64,000 nt of DNA from Poecilobothrus nobilitatus (GCA_947095535.1 OX352773.1:270126515-270190514); one strand, 5' to 3'. Shown: positions 51,954 through 63,504, numbered from the stretch's first letter. Notes: generated by a model from the sequence alone, not told the origin. Numbers and translations: made by a program.

Positions 51954-53990
51954 CCAATCCCAATTACCAATCAAAGGCCCAATAGGCCCAATTACCAATC
52001 AAAGGACTCCTTCCAGGAAATTAGTATGGCGATACAGCCATGCGAACTGGGAGGGTCTTAACAGGTTTTTCAGATCCTTTGATTGGTCATTATGCTTCCG
52101 CGATAGGAATGTCGACTTTGCTGCAAATGCGATTTGTGAAACAATTTTACTTGGAATGAGGTTATTTATTCCTCATTCCATGATAACTATTAAACGGAAA
52201 TCCAAATCTTGGTTCAATCGCATTTGCAGTGAAGCCATTTTTAAAAAGGAGGAGGCTTTTAAACTGTATCAAAGTAATAGGTCGGACGCTCTCAGGGCAA
52301 ACTATATAATGGTTCGAAACAGGTGCAAGAGAGTTATCAACAGGCAAAAATTTTTATTCAACCTAAAGTTGAAACGCAAACTTATCCACATGCCTAAGAA
52401 TAGCAAATCCTTTTGGTCATTTGCAAAAAGTTTAAAAGAGTACGCTAGCGGGTCTTCTTTTCCTCCGCTTGTTGATATTAATAACATGATTGTGTCAGAT
52501 TCCAAAGAGAAAGTGAACTTGTTTGGCAAGCAGTTCTCTTTCAACTCGACACTGCCTCAGTCAACTTTAAAGCCACCAACTGTTCCTGAAGTTGACTACT
52601 CCTTCTGTAAAATATACTTTAGGGCAAGAGCAGTGATGAAAATCTTGAAAAATCTTGATGCAAAAAAATCAGCCAGTCCAGATGGTATCTCTACCATGGT
52701 TCTTAAAAATACCTATTCAAGTATTTCAAAACCTCTACGCAACCTTTTTTATCTTTCCTTTACTTCGGGTATTCACCCTACCCAATGGAAAGTTGCGTAT
52801 GTTTTCCCAATTCCAAAAAAAGGTAATAAAAGCGATCCCTCTAACTACCGTCCTATTGCTATAACCTCGGTTCTTTCCAAAGTAATGGAAAAAATAGTAA
52901 ACCAGAAGCTTTTGAAATATCTGGATCGTAGGGGTTTGCTTCATGATCGACAATACGGGTTCAGAGTCCGTCGTTCAACTGGTGATCTCATGACTTACCT
53001 TTGCAAAAAGTTGAATATCAGCCTTCACCATTCTGGTGAATCTGATGTAGTGATCTGATGTAGCTTTATTAGCAAAATGCAAAGCGTTAGGACTAGGTAG
53101 AGTCTTTCTAAAATGGATTGGAGATTTCCTTTCGAATCGCATGATTCGGGTACTTTTCGATGGTTATTCATCTGACAATTTTATAATTAATGCTGGTGTC
53201 TCTCAGGGATCGGTTTTGTCCCCCACTCTCTTCTTAATATTTATCAATGACCTACTTTCAATTACCTCCAATCCAATCCATAGTTTAGCAGATGACAGCA
53301 CCCTTGTAGCTTCCTATGAATTGCAAAGCCGCTGTGGTATTAATCACCAAATTAATAGAACAGCAAGAAACTTCACTATCAGTGATCTAAATAATGATTT
53401 AGCGAAATTCCAAAAATGGGGTGAAATCAACAGAGTTAGATACCTTGTAGGGGTGAACACCTGTTCTAAAGAAATAAAACAATTGATACCTCTATTCAAA
53501 GTTTTACAACGTGAAACGAGGAGTGCAACAGATGCCCATACACTGCCGAACTGGCAAGATGGCGCAATACAGCATTCGGAAATTCGTTTGTCATGCGCAC
53601 GTCGCGTTTATGGAACCTTTTGCACGCACATGTGTTCCCAAAAGCTGGTAATTCATTCGTGTACGATATATCGAAATTCAAGAAGAACACTAACATCTTT
53701 CTTAAATAATTAAATAATTCTTAATTAAAATAACTATCCCAATTTTTCCCTTCATCCTCCATAATCCCAATTTTTCTATATACAAACACCCAAGTAATCC
53801 TTCCCCCATCCTTTTCCCCAAAACCAAGCTGTACATTATATTATTATGTATTAAAGCACCAATCCTATGGTTTGGCTTTAAAGAGGGTGGGTTTGGTTGG
53901 TTAGAGTCCAACACTACTCAGAGGAACCTCGTGCAGATCCTTTGAGTGACTTTTGATGTTTTCCACCGCTCCTCGTAAAACAAAAAAACA
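51954..53990 (+). pseudogene. 5'-truncated non-LTR retrotransposon (endonuclease lost, RT defective)
   Basis: Frame 1 is open through 53058. It carries the linker before RT ('WRYSHANWEGLNRFF', 'GMRLFIP', 'KSWFNRICSEA'), RT block 1 (SASPDGISTMVLKN), block 2 (SNYRPIAITSVLSKVMEKI) and block 3 (QYGFRVRRSTGDLM). It breaks just before the AFD-type motif A: 'tctgatgtag' is duplicated around 53042-53063 and about 14 codons are missing, including the first catalytic Asp. Frame 2 continues with 'ALLAKCKALG', 'GVSQGSVLSPTLF' and motif C 'LADDSTL', reaches 'WGEINRV', and then jumps directly to the far C-terminal 'EIKQLIPLFKVLQRETR', an internal deletion of roughly a few hundred residues. A 1-bp loss near 53540 shifts to frame 1, where the terminal 'SFVMRTSRLWNLLH...KFKKN' block and TAA (53707-53709) are found. 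The 3' UTR ends 'ctcctcgtaaaac' plus an A-rich tail. Upstream, 'cccaattaccaatcaaagg' is duplicated at the 5' junction. It resembles the CR1/Jockey group (clade not resolved) and is inactive. Same family as 12551-13258. Confidence 0.93.
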
Positions 53991-53997
53991 AATATCC

Positions 53998-54105
53998 GAA
54001 CCTAAGAATAATTTCCTATTAGTACATTTGTAGCCACTCCTGAAAAAAGCTCTATAACTTCCTTGTCACATTTATGTGGCAGGGAATAAACTAAAATAAA
54101 GAAAA
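53998..54105 (+). mobile_element. SINE 3' portion after the LINE
   Basis: 'cctaagaataattt' through 'tagccactcctgaaaaaagct', 'cttccttgtcacatttatgtggcaggga' and an A-rich tail matches the body of the SINE at 47.9 kb. With 51918-51953 it makes one SINE split by the LINE. About 50 bp of the SINE head are missing at the break. Confidence 0.82.
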
Positions 54106-54212
54106 TCAGAATGTCGCATATACAAGTACACATATTTTATATATATTATAGCTACATATTCTATAAAAATAGTGTAACATTGATTTTGTAACCGTCTATA
54201 AAATTCGAATAT
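54106..54212 (+). repeat. Repeat C, right portion
   Basis: Starts with the duplicated tcagaatg, then 'tcgcatatacaagtac', 'tattctataaaaatagtg' and 'ttgattttgtaaccgtctataaa', collinear with 39890-39988. Confidence 0.65.
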
Positions 54213-55159
54213 TTTCAACAAATACATTTATTTTCCATATTCTGAGAGCCCTCCCGAACGCTAACATCCCGCACGGTCGTTTTCATATTTCCTATTATTA
54301 TTTTCCAAAATTCGCAATTTCGGTTTTATTTCCGCATAGAAAAGGAAAGAAATTATATCCGATCACTTTCCTTTCACTTTTCAATTATGTATATCAAAAC
54401 CGGAGCATTATATCCGATCACTTTCCATTGTCAACTCATTAAAAATAAAAATTTAATTTAAATTTCAGATATACATCTATTGTTTTACATTTATTTCTTT
54501 CTTTTAATTTATTCTTTAAATTCTTTTTTTAATTTTTTATTATTTTAACTTTATTTATTTCTTTATTTTCATTTCAAATTCAATTCTATTTCTTAACGAA
54601 ATAAAGTCAATTAATACCTTATCGCATTTGGCTTTATTTCATGGTCACTAAAAATTAACAAAAATTAACTTTTCTTCCATTACTTTTAAAGTTACACAAA
54701 TTTTAATTAAATTTAATTGTACATTATATTTTAATTACATGAAATTTAATTAAATTTTTGGTATTGTTGAATATTTGTTTTTTTTTTCTGTTTGTTGTTA
54801 TTTCTGGCAAAGTGACTCTGTCACTGGGGAACCTAGAAAAATATTGAAGAGGAATGAAATTTCTTTTTTGTTTTTCATTATTCGTTAATTATAAAAAGGT
54901 TACACAGCTTTGTTATTATTTCTTTTATTTTTAAGAGTACTTTTCTGATATTCAAAACATTATACTTTATATTGTATTTTTTCGAAATAATTATTTTAAA
55001 TGAATGCAACCAACCTTAAAACGCGACGATTTTTATACAAAACTTATAAAATTTATGAATACAGTTAACAACAAATTCTACATTACAAAGTTGAAAAAAG
55101 GTTAAAAACAAAAGATTAATGTTACAAAAATTGTTTGAAAAAGCATTTTTAATTTATAA
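54213..55159. other. Spacer, no gene seen
   Basis: Contains a direct repeat of 'attatatccgatcactttcc' (at about 54351 and 54409). No gene or known repeat recognised. Confidence 0.5.
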
Positions 55160-55250
55160 TAACGAGGAAGAGTGCAGTTGCCTTTGTCAACTCTTACATA
55201 CCCGTACAAACCGTTAGTATGTTCACAGCCTGTCACTCTGCTCACAATAT
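55160..55250 (+). repeat. Family A 5' end only
   Basis: 'taacgaggaagagtgcagttg' followed by 'gtcaactcttacatacccgtacaaacc' is the family leader plus 5' sub-terminal repeat. The rest of the element is absent. Confidence 0.75.
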
Positions 55251-55924
55251 TATTTATTTAATATTTTAGTATTTTAAAATAATTTGGGTGAATTTTATAA
55301 TTTCTAGAACTATGGGTTGTACATATATTCAAACTATATGTTTATACATTTTTCAAAAGCAGATCTAACCTTCCACATAACGATTATCAATCCAAAACTT
55401 TTTCAAATATTCTATAGTACCACTTAATACTAAGCGGTAAATGTATATTAAATTTACTAAGTACAAAATAGTAAATATAATTTTAAATATTATATTATAT
55501 TAATGCATACATAGTATATTTATATTGTTATAAGTATATCGAAATACATTGCAATATTTCTTTAAAAATATTTCCATTCATAGAATAATTTCTTATAAGT
55601 ACAATAAAATACATATATGTATGCATGTATGTAAATACGGCGCTATATAATATACATCATTATTCTTATCATTCATTCATCAGTGACATGTACGATATGT
55701 AAATAAACATGATATTATATAAGTATGTATGTATGTCAATATCATATAAATAAAAATTCTTCAGGCAACCGTTATGTTGTTTATTTATTTACATTTTTAT
55801 GTACTACGCATTATATCCTCAACAATTTCAAATTATCGAGTAAAACAAAATGCAAAAAATTCGTTAAAGAAATTTGTTAGAAAATTGGAAAAAGTCAAGT
55901 AACACTTTCGTCAATTATAAAGTA
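55251..55924. other. AT-rich spacer with TATG microsatellite
   Basis: A tatgtatgcatgtatg-type patch lies at about 55613-55635 and another at about 55722-55735. No gene. Confidence 0.5.
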
Positions 55925-56465
55925 ACCCTATATTATTAAAAAAAGTTGTAAACAGAAATAAGAGTATAATGTTAAAGCTTTAATTTTTATATATTACTTT
56001 AAAAAAAATTTAACAGGTGTTTTAAAATAGGAAATTTTCAGTTTTTGACCCCTTACTGCTCCTAAACGGGGGGTGATACAAAACTAATTTCTGTAATGAC
56101 TCATACTTGTTTTCAAAGATCTAACTTCTGTCAAAATTTCAAGTTTCCAACTTAAACCGTTTAGTAGATAGAAGGGTTAAAGGATTTTGCAAAATTTGAG
56201 TTTCGCATAACGGTAAATTAAGACACCGTATGCCACAACTATATATTTATTGTATATATACTTTTAAAGCTTATAAAAACAGTAATCGTTTAGCGTTTTC
56301 AAAATGAAGATATACCTTATACAACTTATGCTATGACAATTTAAATATAGAACTTTTTTGAACTTTTGGGGAGCTGTTGCTCCGTAACGGGTGGGGCTAC
56401 AAAAAAAAGTTATAAAAAATGAAATTAATATTTTATTCAGCAGCTAAAATTTCATAGTTCTATTT
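55925..56465 (+). repeat. Family B-related body, diverged
   Basis: Phrases 'gttaaagctttaatttttatat', 'acaggtgttttaaaataggaaattttcagtttttgacccc', 'aaacggggggtgatac', 'gcataacggtaaatt' and 'gagctgttgctccgtaacgggtggggctac' follow the B order. The B tail (microsatellite and hairpin) is not present. Instead a family A-like tail follows within about 20 bp. Confidence 0.65.
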
Positions 56466-56469
56466 CAAA

Positions 56470-56782
56470 AAAAATGTGGGAATCTAAAAGTTAGGTGTTT
56501 GAGAGCTACCCGAAGTTTTGGTCGGAACTCAACCAAAAAACATAGGGAACCTACAAATTGCTCCCAGAATATTTTGTGTAAATTTCAAGATTCTAGCTTT
56601 CTTAGTTTTTGAGTTAGCGCGCTGACGGACGGACGGACGGACGGATATGGCTCAATCGACTTAGAATTTTTTTCTGATCCGATCCATACCTTTGAAGGTA
56701 TATCTAGCTCACTTATTTAGAGGTGTTACAAACGGAGGAGTAATTTTGTTATACCCGATACTTATCGAACGGGTATAAAAAG
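56470..56782 (+). repeat. Family A-like 3' tail, distinct subfamily
   Basis: 'gagctacccgaagttttggtcgg', 'ttagcgcgctgacggacggacggacgg', 'atatggctcaatcgacttagaa', 'gatccgatccatacctttgaaggtatatctagc' and the terminal 'tatacccgatacttatcgaacgggtata' stem-loop (about 56750-56777) match the A tail but differ in loop and terminal sequence. It may be a separate subfamily or the tail of a chimera with the preceding B-like body. Confidence 0.72.
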
Positions 56783-56818
56783 GTGTGTGTATATATGTGT
56801 GTGTGCGTGTATATACTA
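56783..56818. repeat. (TG)n/(TA)n microsatellite
   Basis: Alternating tgtgtgtatatatgtgtgtg directly after the A-like tail. Such runs often follow Helentron-type ends. Confidence 0.85.
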
Positions 56819-56851
56819 TGGAACGTGTGTAGCATAATCGACTAAGCGAAA

Positions 56852-57026
56852 TTTTTTGAAATTTCATATTTAAGATTTTGACGTAAATATCTTGAATTGA
56901 TAAGCTTTTGGAGCAAATCGGACAACAGCAATTGGTAGTTTACTTTACAAAACAAAAACAGCTGCCTCCAAGCTTATCAATCCGAGATATTTACGTAAAA
57001 ATGTTTAATATGAAATTTCAAAAAAG
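56852..57026. repeat. Long inverted repeat (about 62-bp arms)
   Basis: Left arm 56852-56913 and right arm 56964-57026 are reverse complements with a few mismatches. They share 'tttttgaaatttcatatt', 'acgtaaatatct' and 'attgataagctt' with their complements. The 50-nt spacer includes 'gacaacagcaattggtag'. This could fold into a long hairpin, as in foldback elements or hairpin RNA loci. No ORF. Confidence 0.8.
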
Positions 57027-59782
57027 TTTAGTTCATTAAAATTGGAATTAATTTCTCAATTTAATGTATTGGAAAAAAAAACCGATATATAGATAGACAT
57101 GTATGTACATATGTAGTTATATAAAACTTTAAATTCTAAAAAAAATAGGAAATCGCCACATACAGAAATCTAATTAAAATACATTTTTTTTTTTATATTA
57201 CAATATTAATGATTCGTCTTAATAATTTAAGACTCTTATAAAAAGTAAGTTAAGAACTTAAGAATCTAAAATATCAAAATATATGCTTAAATATCTGAAA
57301 GTCTTATATATGTATGAATAAAAGATCAAGTACAACCCGAAAAACTAAAATAATAAAATAGTTTTCTTCTATTCAGTCCAACATCAGGGCTCCAGTAATT
57401 ATATTTGTATACAAAAATAAAAATTTTTACGTTTAAAATGTTCAAATTCTTGGCTTCCACTGGGTTTTTCTTCAATATTATTTAAAGATAACAATATAAT
57501 ATAGTCCATTTAATTAACCGGATAAATACCATAAATGACGCCACTTATCTAAAAACTAAAAAACACACATGAATCCAAATAAAAATTGATAATTATTAAA
57601 AACTAATAATTACTCATTAATGTCAAAAATGATAAAATGATAATTTAATTACAGAATAAAATAAATGGAAAGACAATATTATTGTCCAGCTTATCTTATC
57701 TAACTAATTTTTTTGTTTTTTTTGTAAGACAACTCAACTTTATTTTAAATTTTGATGGGTAAAGATGGATGTCATCATAATTATTTTTTAGTTTATCTTT
57801 ATTTGTCACAAAATCAAATTTGGTTCCAAATTTTTGTGAAAAATTCGAAATTAAAATAGATGATATTATTTATTTTAATATTTAAAATTTTATAAACCTG
57901 TGGAAAATTTTATAGGAATAAATACATAAAGGTAATTTAGGTTAAATATTTAGGTATTTTTGTGTTTATTTTATATTATTGTATTTAACTTTGACTTCCA
58001 GCTACAAAAATAAAAATTTTGTACATATATCTAGAATTTTTCGCAATTGACTTACAGTGTTATAAATTACTATTCATTTGTTATGTCTCTTGTGATCTGT
58101 AAATCGATTAATATTGATCTAGGTACAATATTGCCAAATATCTAATTTTATAGATTACATTTTGATAAAATTTCAAGATATTTTATAATATCGCTGTGAT
58201 TGCAACATAATATCCAGTATTATTTACAGCATTACCATTTTCGATGGTATATATATGCACTATGTGCACACTCATGAAAAGTGCAATATCTCTTAAAAGT
58301 TTCATTTTTTCATTGTGTGAATATTAAAAGGCATTCAAAAAGTCAAATGTAGATCAGAGGTATTTTACATTATTAAAGTACATTATTAAAGTAGTTTAAG
58401 TGAAAAAGTTAGTGTTTATTTTAGTGTAAGCACTTTTTCTGTTGCTTACTTCTTAGGTGAAGAAGGCTAAAGGTGAAAATCCATTATACTTTAATAATTC
58501 TTCGCGTAAATTAACTCTATTTACGTAGGGAATGAAAATTACGAAAAACTATTAAAATTATAGTAAAATATTATATGGACAAATTACAGTTTTACATGCG
58601 CTAACAGCTTTTCTTAATTCCTTAAAATTGTAGAAATCTGAAATGGATTTTTTTTCCTTAAAGTTAAAGAAAGTGCCTCTTAATTTATTTTTACAAATTC
58701 GAATGCATTTTCTTTTAAATATCCGTATCTTCTTGCACTAAATGTTGTAATAGATGAAAGCTCCTTATGTCAGAACTGGTTTTATTAAGTATAAATATAA
58801 TATAACTTTAATTCGATCGTGTACATTTTTTGTTCAAAAACATTCTTTTGGCTGCCAGTTAATGGATTTTTGGATTGTCCGTTTAATTTTATGAATATAA
58901 TATGTATTTTGGTCGATTTAAGTGCTCCGTAATATTTAATTGCTTCTTTTTTCCTTATTATTAGATTGTCTTTAATTCTAAATTTCTTTAAACATTAAAA
59001 TTTACTTTATTTTCATCAGTGACTCGTAGTATAGTAATTTCACATATTTATCAAAATTAACGAATTACAAGATTCAATCATATCAAATGCTTATTGCTTA
59101 TATATGCATACAATCAGCCTATAAGTATGTATAAATTTAAAACAACATTTTACAAAAATAATATTCCGTAATATATAAGCCACTTGTGTGGCTCACCATC
59201 TTTATATGAGGAGAGTTCAGGAAAAACCAAAAAACTGGTTTTCCTAATTGTTTGTTAAAAAAAATTTTGTATATATATCAACAAATTGATTTCGCATTTT
59301 GAATTAAACATAATAACCGTATTAAAATGCATAATATATCAATCATTATAAATTAAGGAAGGATTTTCTTTTAAAAGGATATATATTTCAGAATTAAAAA
59401 AAAAAACAATTATTGTTAATAATTACCTAATATTTATATCTTTAAAACTACTTACTATACTCTATGAAATTTAATAATCAATAATTTATAAATCAATTCA
59501 GTGAACTTGAATAGGAAAATCCTTACCATTAAATCGTTTTTGTTTTTTTTTTTAAATAAATATTTAAAAGTAAACACATACGTTTATATACAAAATAAAA
59601 ATTATATTATAATCCTTGAAATGTCAATCAAAATTTTCATTTTATTGCATAAAAAACAAGGACAACAAACATTGAAAATATAATAATAACCTTTGAATAT
59701 AATTCTGAACTTCACTTGTTTCAATAACATACTAAAAAATGACACCGAAAAATGTAACTACATAGTTAAAAAATGTTTGCTT
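57027..59782. other. AT-rich spacer, no gene seen
   Basis: Low complexity, with 'acattattaaagta' duplicated near 58368. ORF 59501-59683 lacks any motif. Confidence 0.5.
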
Positions 59783-61034
59783 TTAGCACATTTCCAAAAA
59801 AATTTTGAAAAAATGTGCTTATTAGTTTCACTCTGTCCGTCCGTGCGTCCGTCCGTCTGTTTACAAAACTTCTACACCGTTAAAGATAGAGAAAAAAAAT
59901 TTTAACCATTGGTAGGTCACATGAAATAAATAATTTTGTGGAACTTTTTCTTGTAGCCCCATCCATTACGGAGCTACAACCCCTCAAACTTTGAAAAAGC
60001 CCTATTTTTGAATGCATATATCTTATGTTCTGCTTAAGATTTTTTCAATCTGAAAACGTCATTCGACAGGTATTTTTTTTAGCTTTGTAAATTAATATCA
60101 AAATTATACAATTTTTTTAAATTTAGTATTTAAATTTACCGTTATGTGAAAACCAAATTTTGCATGATTTTTCTCCTTTCATAACTCCGGCACGCTTTTA
60201 GATAGAGGCTTGCAATTTTGAGGCAAGAAAGAACTTTTAGAATTGGTTTGCTCAGAAATTTTTTTTGGGTCACCCCTTGTTTATGAGTTATTAGGGCCAA
60301 AAATTAAAAATTTGCTATATTTAAACATCTATAACTTAGGTACATGTACACATTTTACTTCGAAAAAATATAAAAATTAAAGCTACAGTAATATGTTTTA
60401 ACGTGTGTTAAAGGTTTATTTTAGTTGTAAAGGGTTCCAGAGTTACAGCTCTTCAAAATTGTGAAAAAGCCCCATTTTCAGATGTATATATCTCAGGTTC
60501 TGCGTAATAGTTTTGCAATCTAAAGCCGCTAGAAGACCGAAAATTTTATTATCTACATAAAGCAATATCAAAATTATGCAATATTTTGTAATTTACTATT
60601 TAAATTTACCGTTATGTGAAAACCATATTTTGCATGAAATTTCTTTTTTCATAACTCCGGCACGCCTTTAGATAGGAACCTGAAATTTTGAGACAATAAA
60701 GAATTTTTAGAATTAGTATAGGTATTAGGGCTGAAAAAATGAAAATTTGCTATTTTTAGGAACCTGTACAAATTTTTCCTCGGCAAGACATAAAAATTAA
60801 AGCTCCAGTAATATATTTTTACGTGTGCTAACGGTTTTTCTTACTTATATAGGGTTCCAGACTTACAGCCCCTCAAAATTTCAAAAAAGTCCTATTTTCA
60901 CATATTTTCTTATTACAAAAAATTTCTTAAATTTTCAAATTTTTGTGCAAGTCACAATTCTAAACAGTTTGTATTGTGTTTTGGAAATGTGCGCTTTTAA
61001 AAACCGTTGGTTTACAGTCTACCTTGTTTTTTTT
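59783..61034 (-). repeat. Family B copy with perfect sub-terminal inverted repeat
   Basis: The pair gcacatttccaaaa (59786-59799) and ttttggaaatgtgc (60979-60992) is a perfect 14-nt inverted repeat near the two ends. The terminal hairpin occupies 59785-59819, the (tccg)n-type microsatellite about 59833-59858. Two diverged internal units follow, with 'aaatttaccgttatgtgaaaacca' in each, and the element ends at 'accttgttttttttt'. At 1.25 kb it has one unit fewer than the long copies. Overlapping ORFs are not genes. Confidence 0.88.
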
Positions 61035-63124
61035 TTTGTAATTATTATTTTGAAAAATCCTTTCAGTTTAATATAATTTGAATATAATGGATATTTAAAT
61101 AAGTATAGTAAATAACCGATTTGAAGAGTTCTCAATAAATTCTAATATGACAGCAAGAATTTTTCTTGGCCACAAAATTACGAAAGGAATTCTTAAACTA
61201 TGTCAAAACATTGTCGAATGCAAAATACAATGTAATCAAATTTTAGAAAATATTCAATTTTGAAATGGTTTCATTTAATTCATATACTTCAATTCTAAAA
61301 AATGGTAGCACTAAAACCTGCTATAATGTGGACTCTTATATATTATATAAGTAAGTGCTATAATTTATAAAAAAATAAATTTTTATTTCTATAGAAAATA
61401 TTTTTTTTTTTTAAATTTGAATAAATACATTTTTAAATGTGCATCGGGAAATTAATTGCCAAACCGTAAGACTAAAGATAGTTAACATTGAATAAATCGA
61501 ACTTTGTATCAAAAACAGAAGATATTACTTTATAATTCTCTTTTTCAAAGTATTTTTTACTTGTGTTTATTCTTATAACTTTTACAAAGTCACTTTATTA
61601 GCACGCAAGCAATTTGTATGTAAAGAATGACTAAAAATAACAATTTTTTCATTTCAAGGCCTTTCAACAATAAAAGAACTTTCTTTAAAAACAAAATGAA
61701 AGAATTAGAAGCATTTCCGTTCTACAATTTTCTTTAGAAGGAAATGTGCAACAATCAATTTTTGTTTTTTTTTTTTTTTGCTTTGATAACAAATAACAAA
61801 ACATTGTACCAAGTATTGAATAGCGATTTCACTTCATTTGTTCTTATATAAAAGAACATTTTAGAACAAAAACTTATTTTAATGGGAACAGGACTTTATT
61901 TATTTATTTTTTTTTTCATTTTAAATACATATTTTTAATGCAAATATTTATAAATTTAATGTAAAGAACCTTTGGGTCAGATTAATGTTTATGAAATGAT
62001 TTTAAATAACAACGTATTTGGTGGTGGTTTTTTTTAACTGATAAAATGTCATATACTCTAACATAAAAATTATTCAAATTCCAAAATAAAATAAAATTTC
62101 TTTCTTTATATCAAATATTTCCTTTAAGTTATTCTTTTAGCTTTAATATAATAAAAATTACCCTCTCTGACAATTTAATTATTTTGCAATACTTTCAACA
62201 ATTGCACAGTGCAATGTAATATATAACTCTTCAAAAGTGAATTAAAACAAGAAATTTGTATTAAAATATTAACAAAAATTATGAAAATATGAATTTATGA
62301 AACAGAATTTCCTTTAAAATATTTCAAGTGCAATCAACATTTATACCAGAATTTCCTTTTATTTTACATTTTATTTTATGTTCAAACGATCATATTTCAT
62401 TTATATTTTTTTGAAGGATACTATCAACGATACTATTTTTCCGGTCAGAAGTATAAACAGATGCAACCAATGACAGATCAATTGAAAATAATTTTTTTTT
62501 TCTTATAAATTATCAGATGCACATATTACATATTATCATGCAGACATATAATACATACAGGAAATGTACGTGTCATTAATTTTCTTTAAGAAGGAAAATT
62601 TTTTATTTAAACTATTCCTTTATAGTGCAAATTAAAAATAAGTTTCATATATTTGTAGCCATCTGTTTGGACTATTTTCATTTGAACAAAATCAATTAAA
62701 TTTCCATATATCTGTTAAGTTTTAACACAGACAATATGAATTATATTTGTCGTATCCATATAATTAGGATAAACACATAGTAACTGATAATACCCCAAAT
62801 ATTGACTAAACAGTTAGATTTTAAGTTTTTTGGAAGAGTTTAAAAAGAAAATTTACAGAAAATATGAGTAGCACCAACTTTTCACAAATTACTATACTTA
62901 TTACTTAGGGTTAAGGTTTTTGTACATCTTTTATATAGAATGCACACATTTTTTAGCTTAATTTATTTTTACAAAATGTACTTTGATACACAATAATTGT
63001 CTGTAACAAATCAAAAAACTCATACAATTTTCAATGTACAATTTGTATATCACCGACATACATATGTATACTCTCTAGAGTCTAGACAATATTGTATAAT
63101 TTATTTCTGTTTATTATAAAAATT
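61035..63124. other. AT-rich spacer, no gene seen
   Basis: Poly-T near 61764-61779 and 61910. Nothing recognisable. Confidence 0.5.
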
Positions 63125-63214
63125 ATACCATACATATAATATAAATCATGTACATATTATGTATGTATGTATGTACACATAATATGTACACGATTTATAT
63201 TATATGTATGGTAT
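63125..63214. repeat. 90-nt near-perfect palindromic hairpin
   Basis: The arms starting at 63125 and ending at 63214 are complementary over about 38 bp with one mismatch ('aaatcatg' against 'cacgattt'), closed by a (tatg)n loop. The arms include ataccatacatataatat and its complement. This is the size of a pre-miRNA, but the pairing is too perfect and the sequence too TA/TATG-rich to prefer that reading over a palindrome grown from a microsatellite. Confidence 0.85.
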
Positions 63215-63504
63215 GATTAGTTCTACAAGTATATCATTCATATTCAAACTAAACTATATATGTATAGCCAATAGCATCAAGCATGTATTGTATAGAAACG
63301 TAAACAAAATAAAAATAAAAATACCTAGATATGGATACCTAACACTACATACTACATAGCTTTATTATTACAATATTGTATAGAGATTATCATTCATATA
63401 TTTGAATATGATTCATATTCAAACTGTAAATTGTATAGAAACATAAAATTCGGAAAAAAAAGGAAGAAAACAAAGGCTCATATATTTCGCCAAAAAAATA
63501 AATT

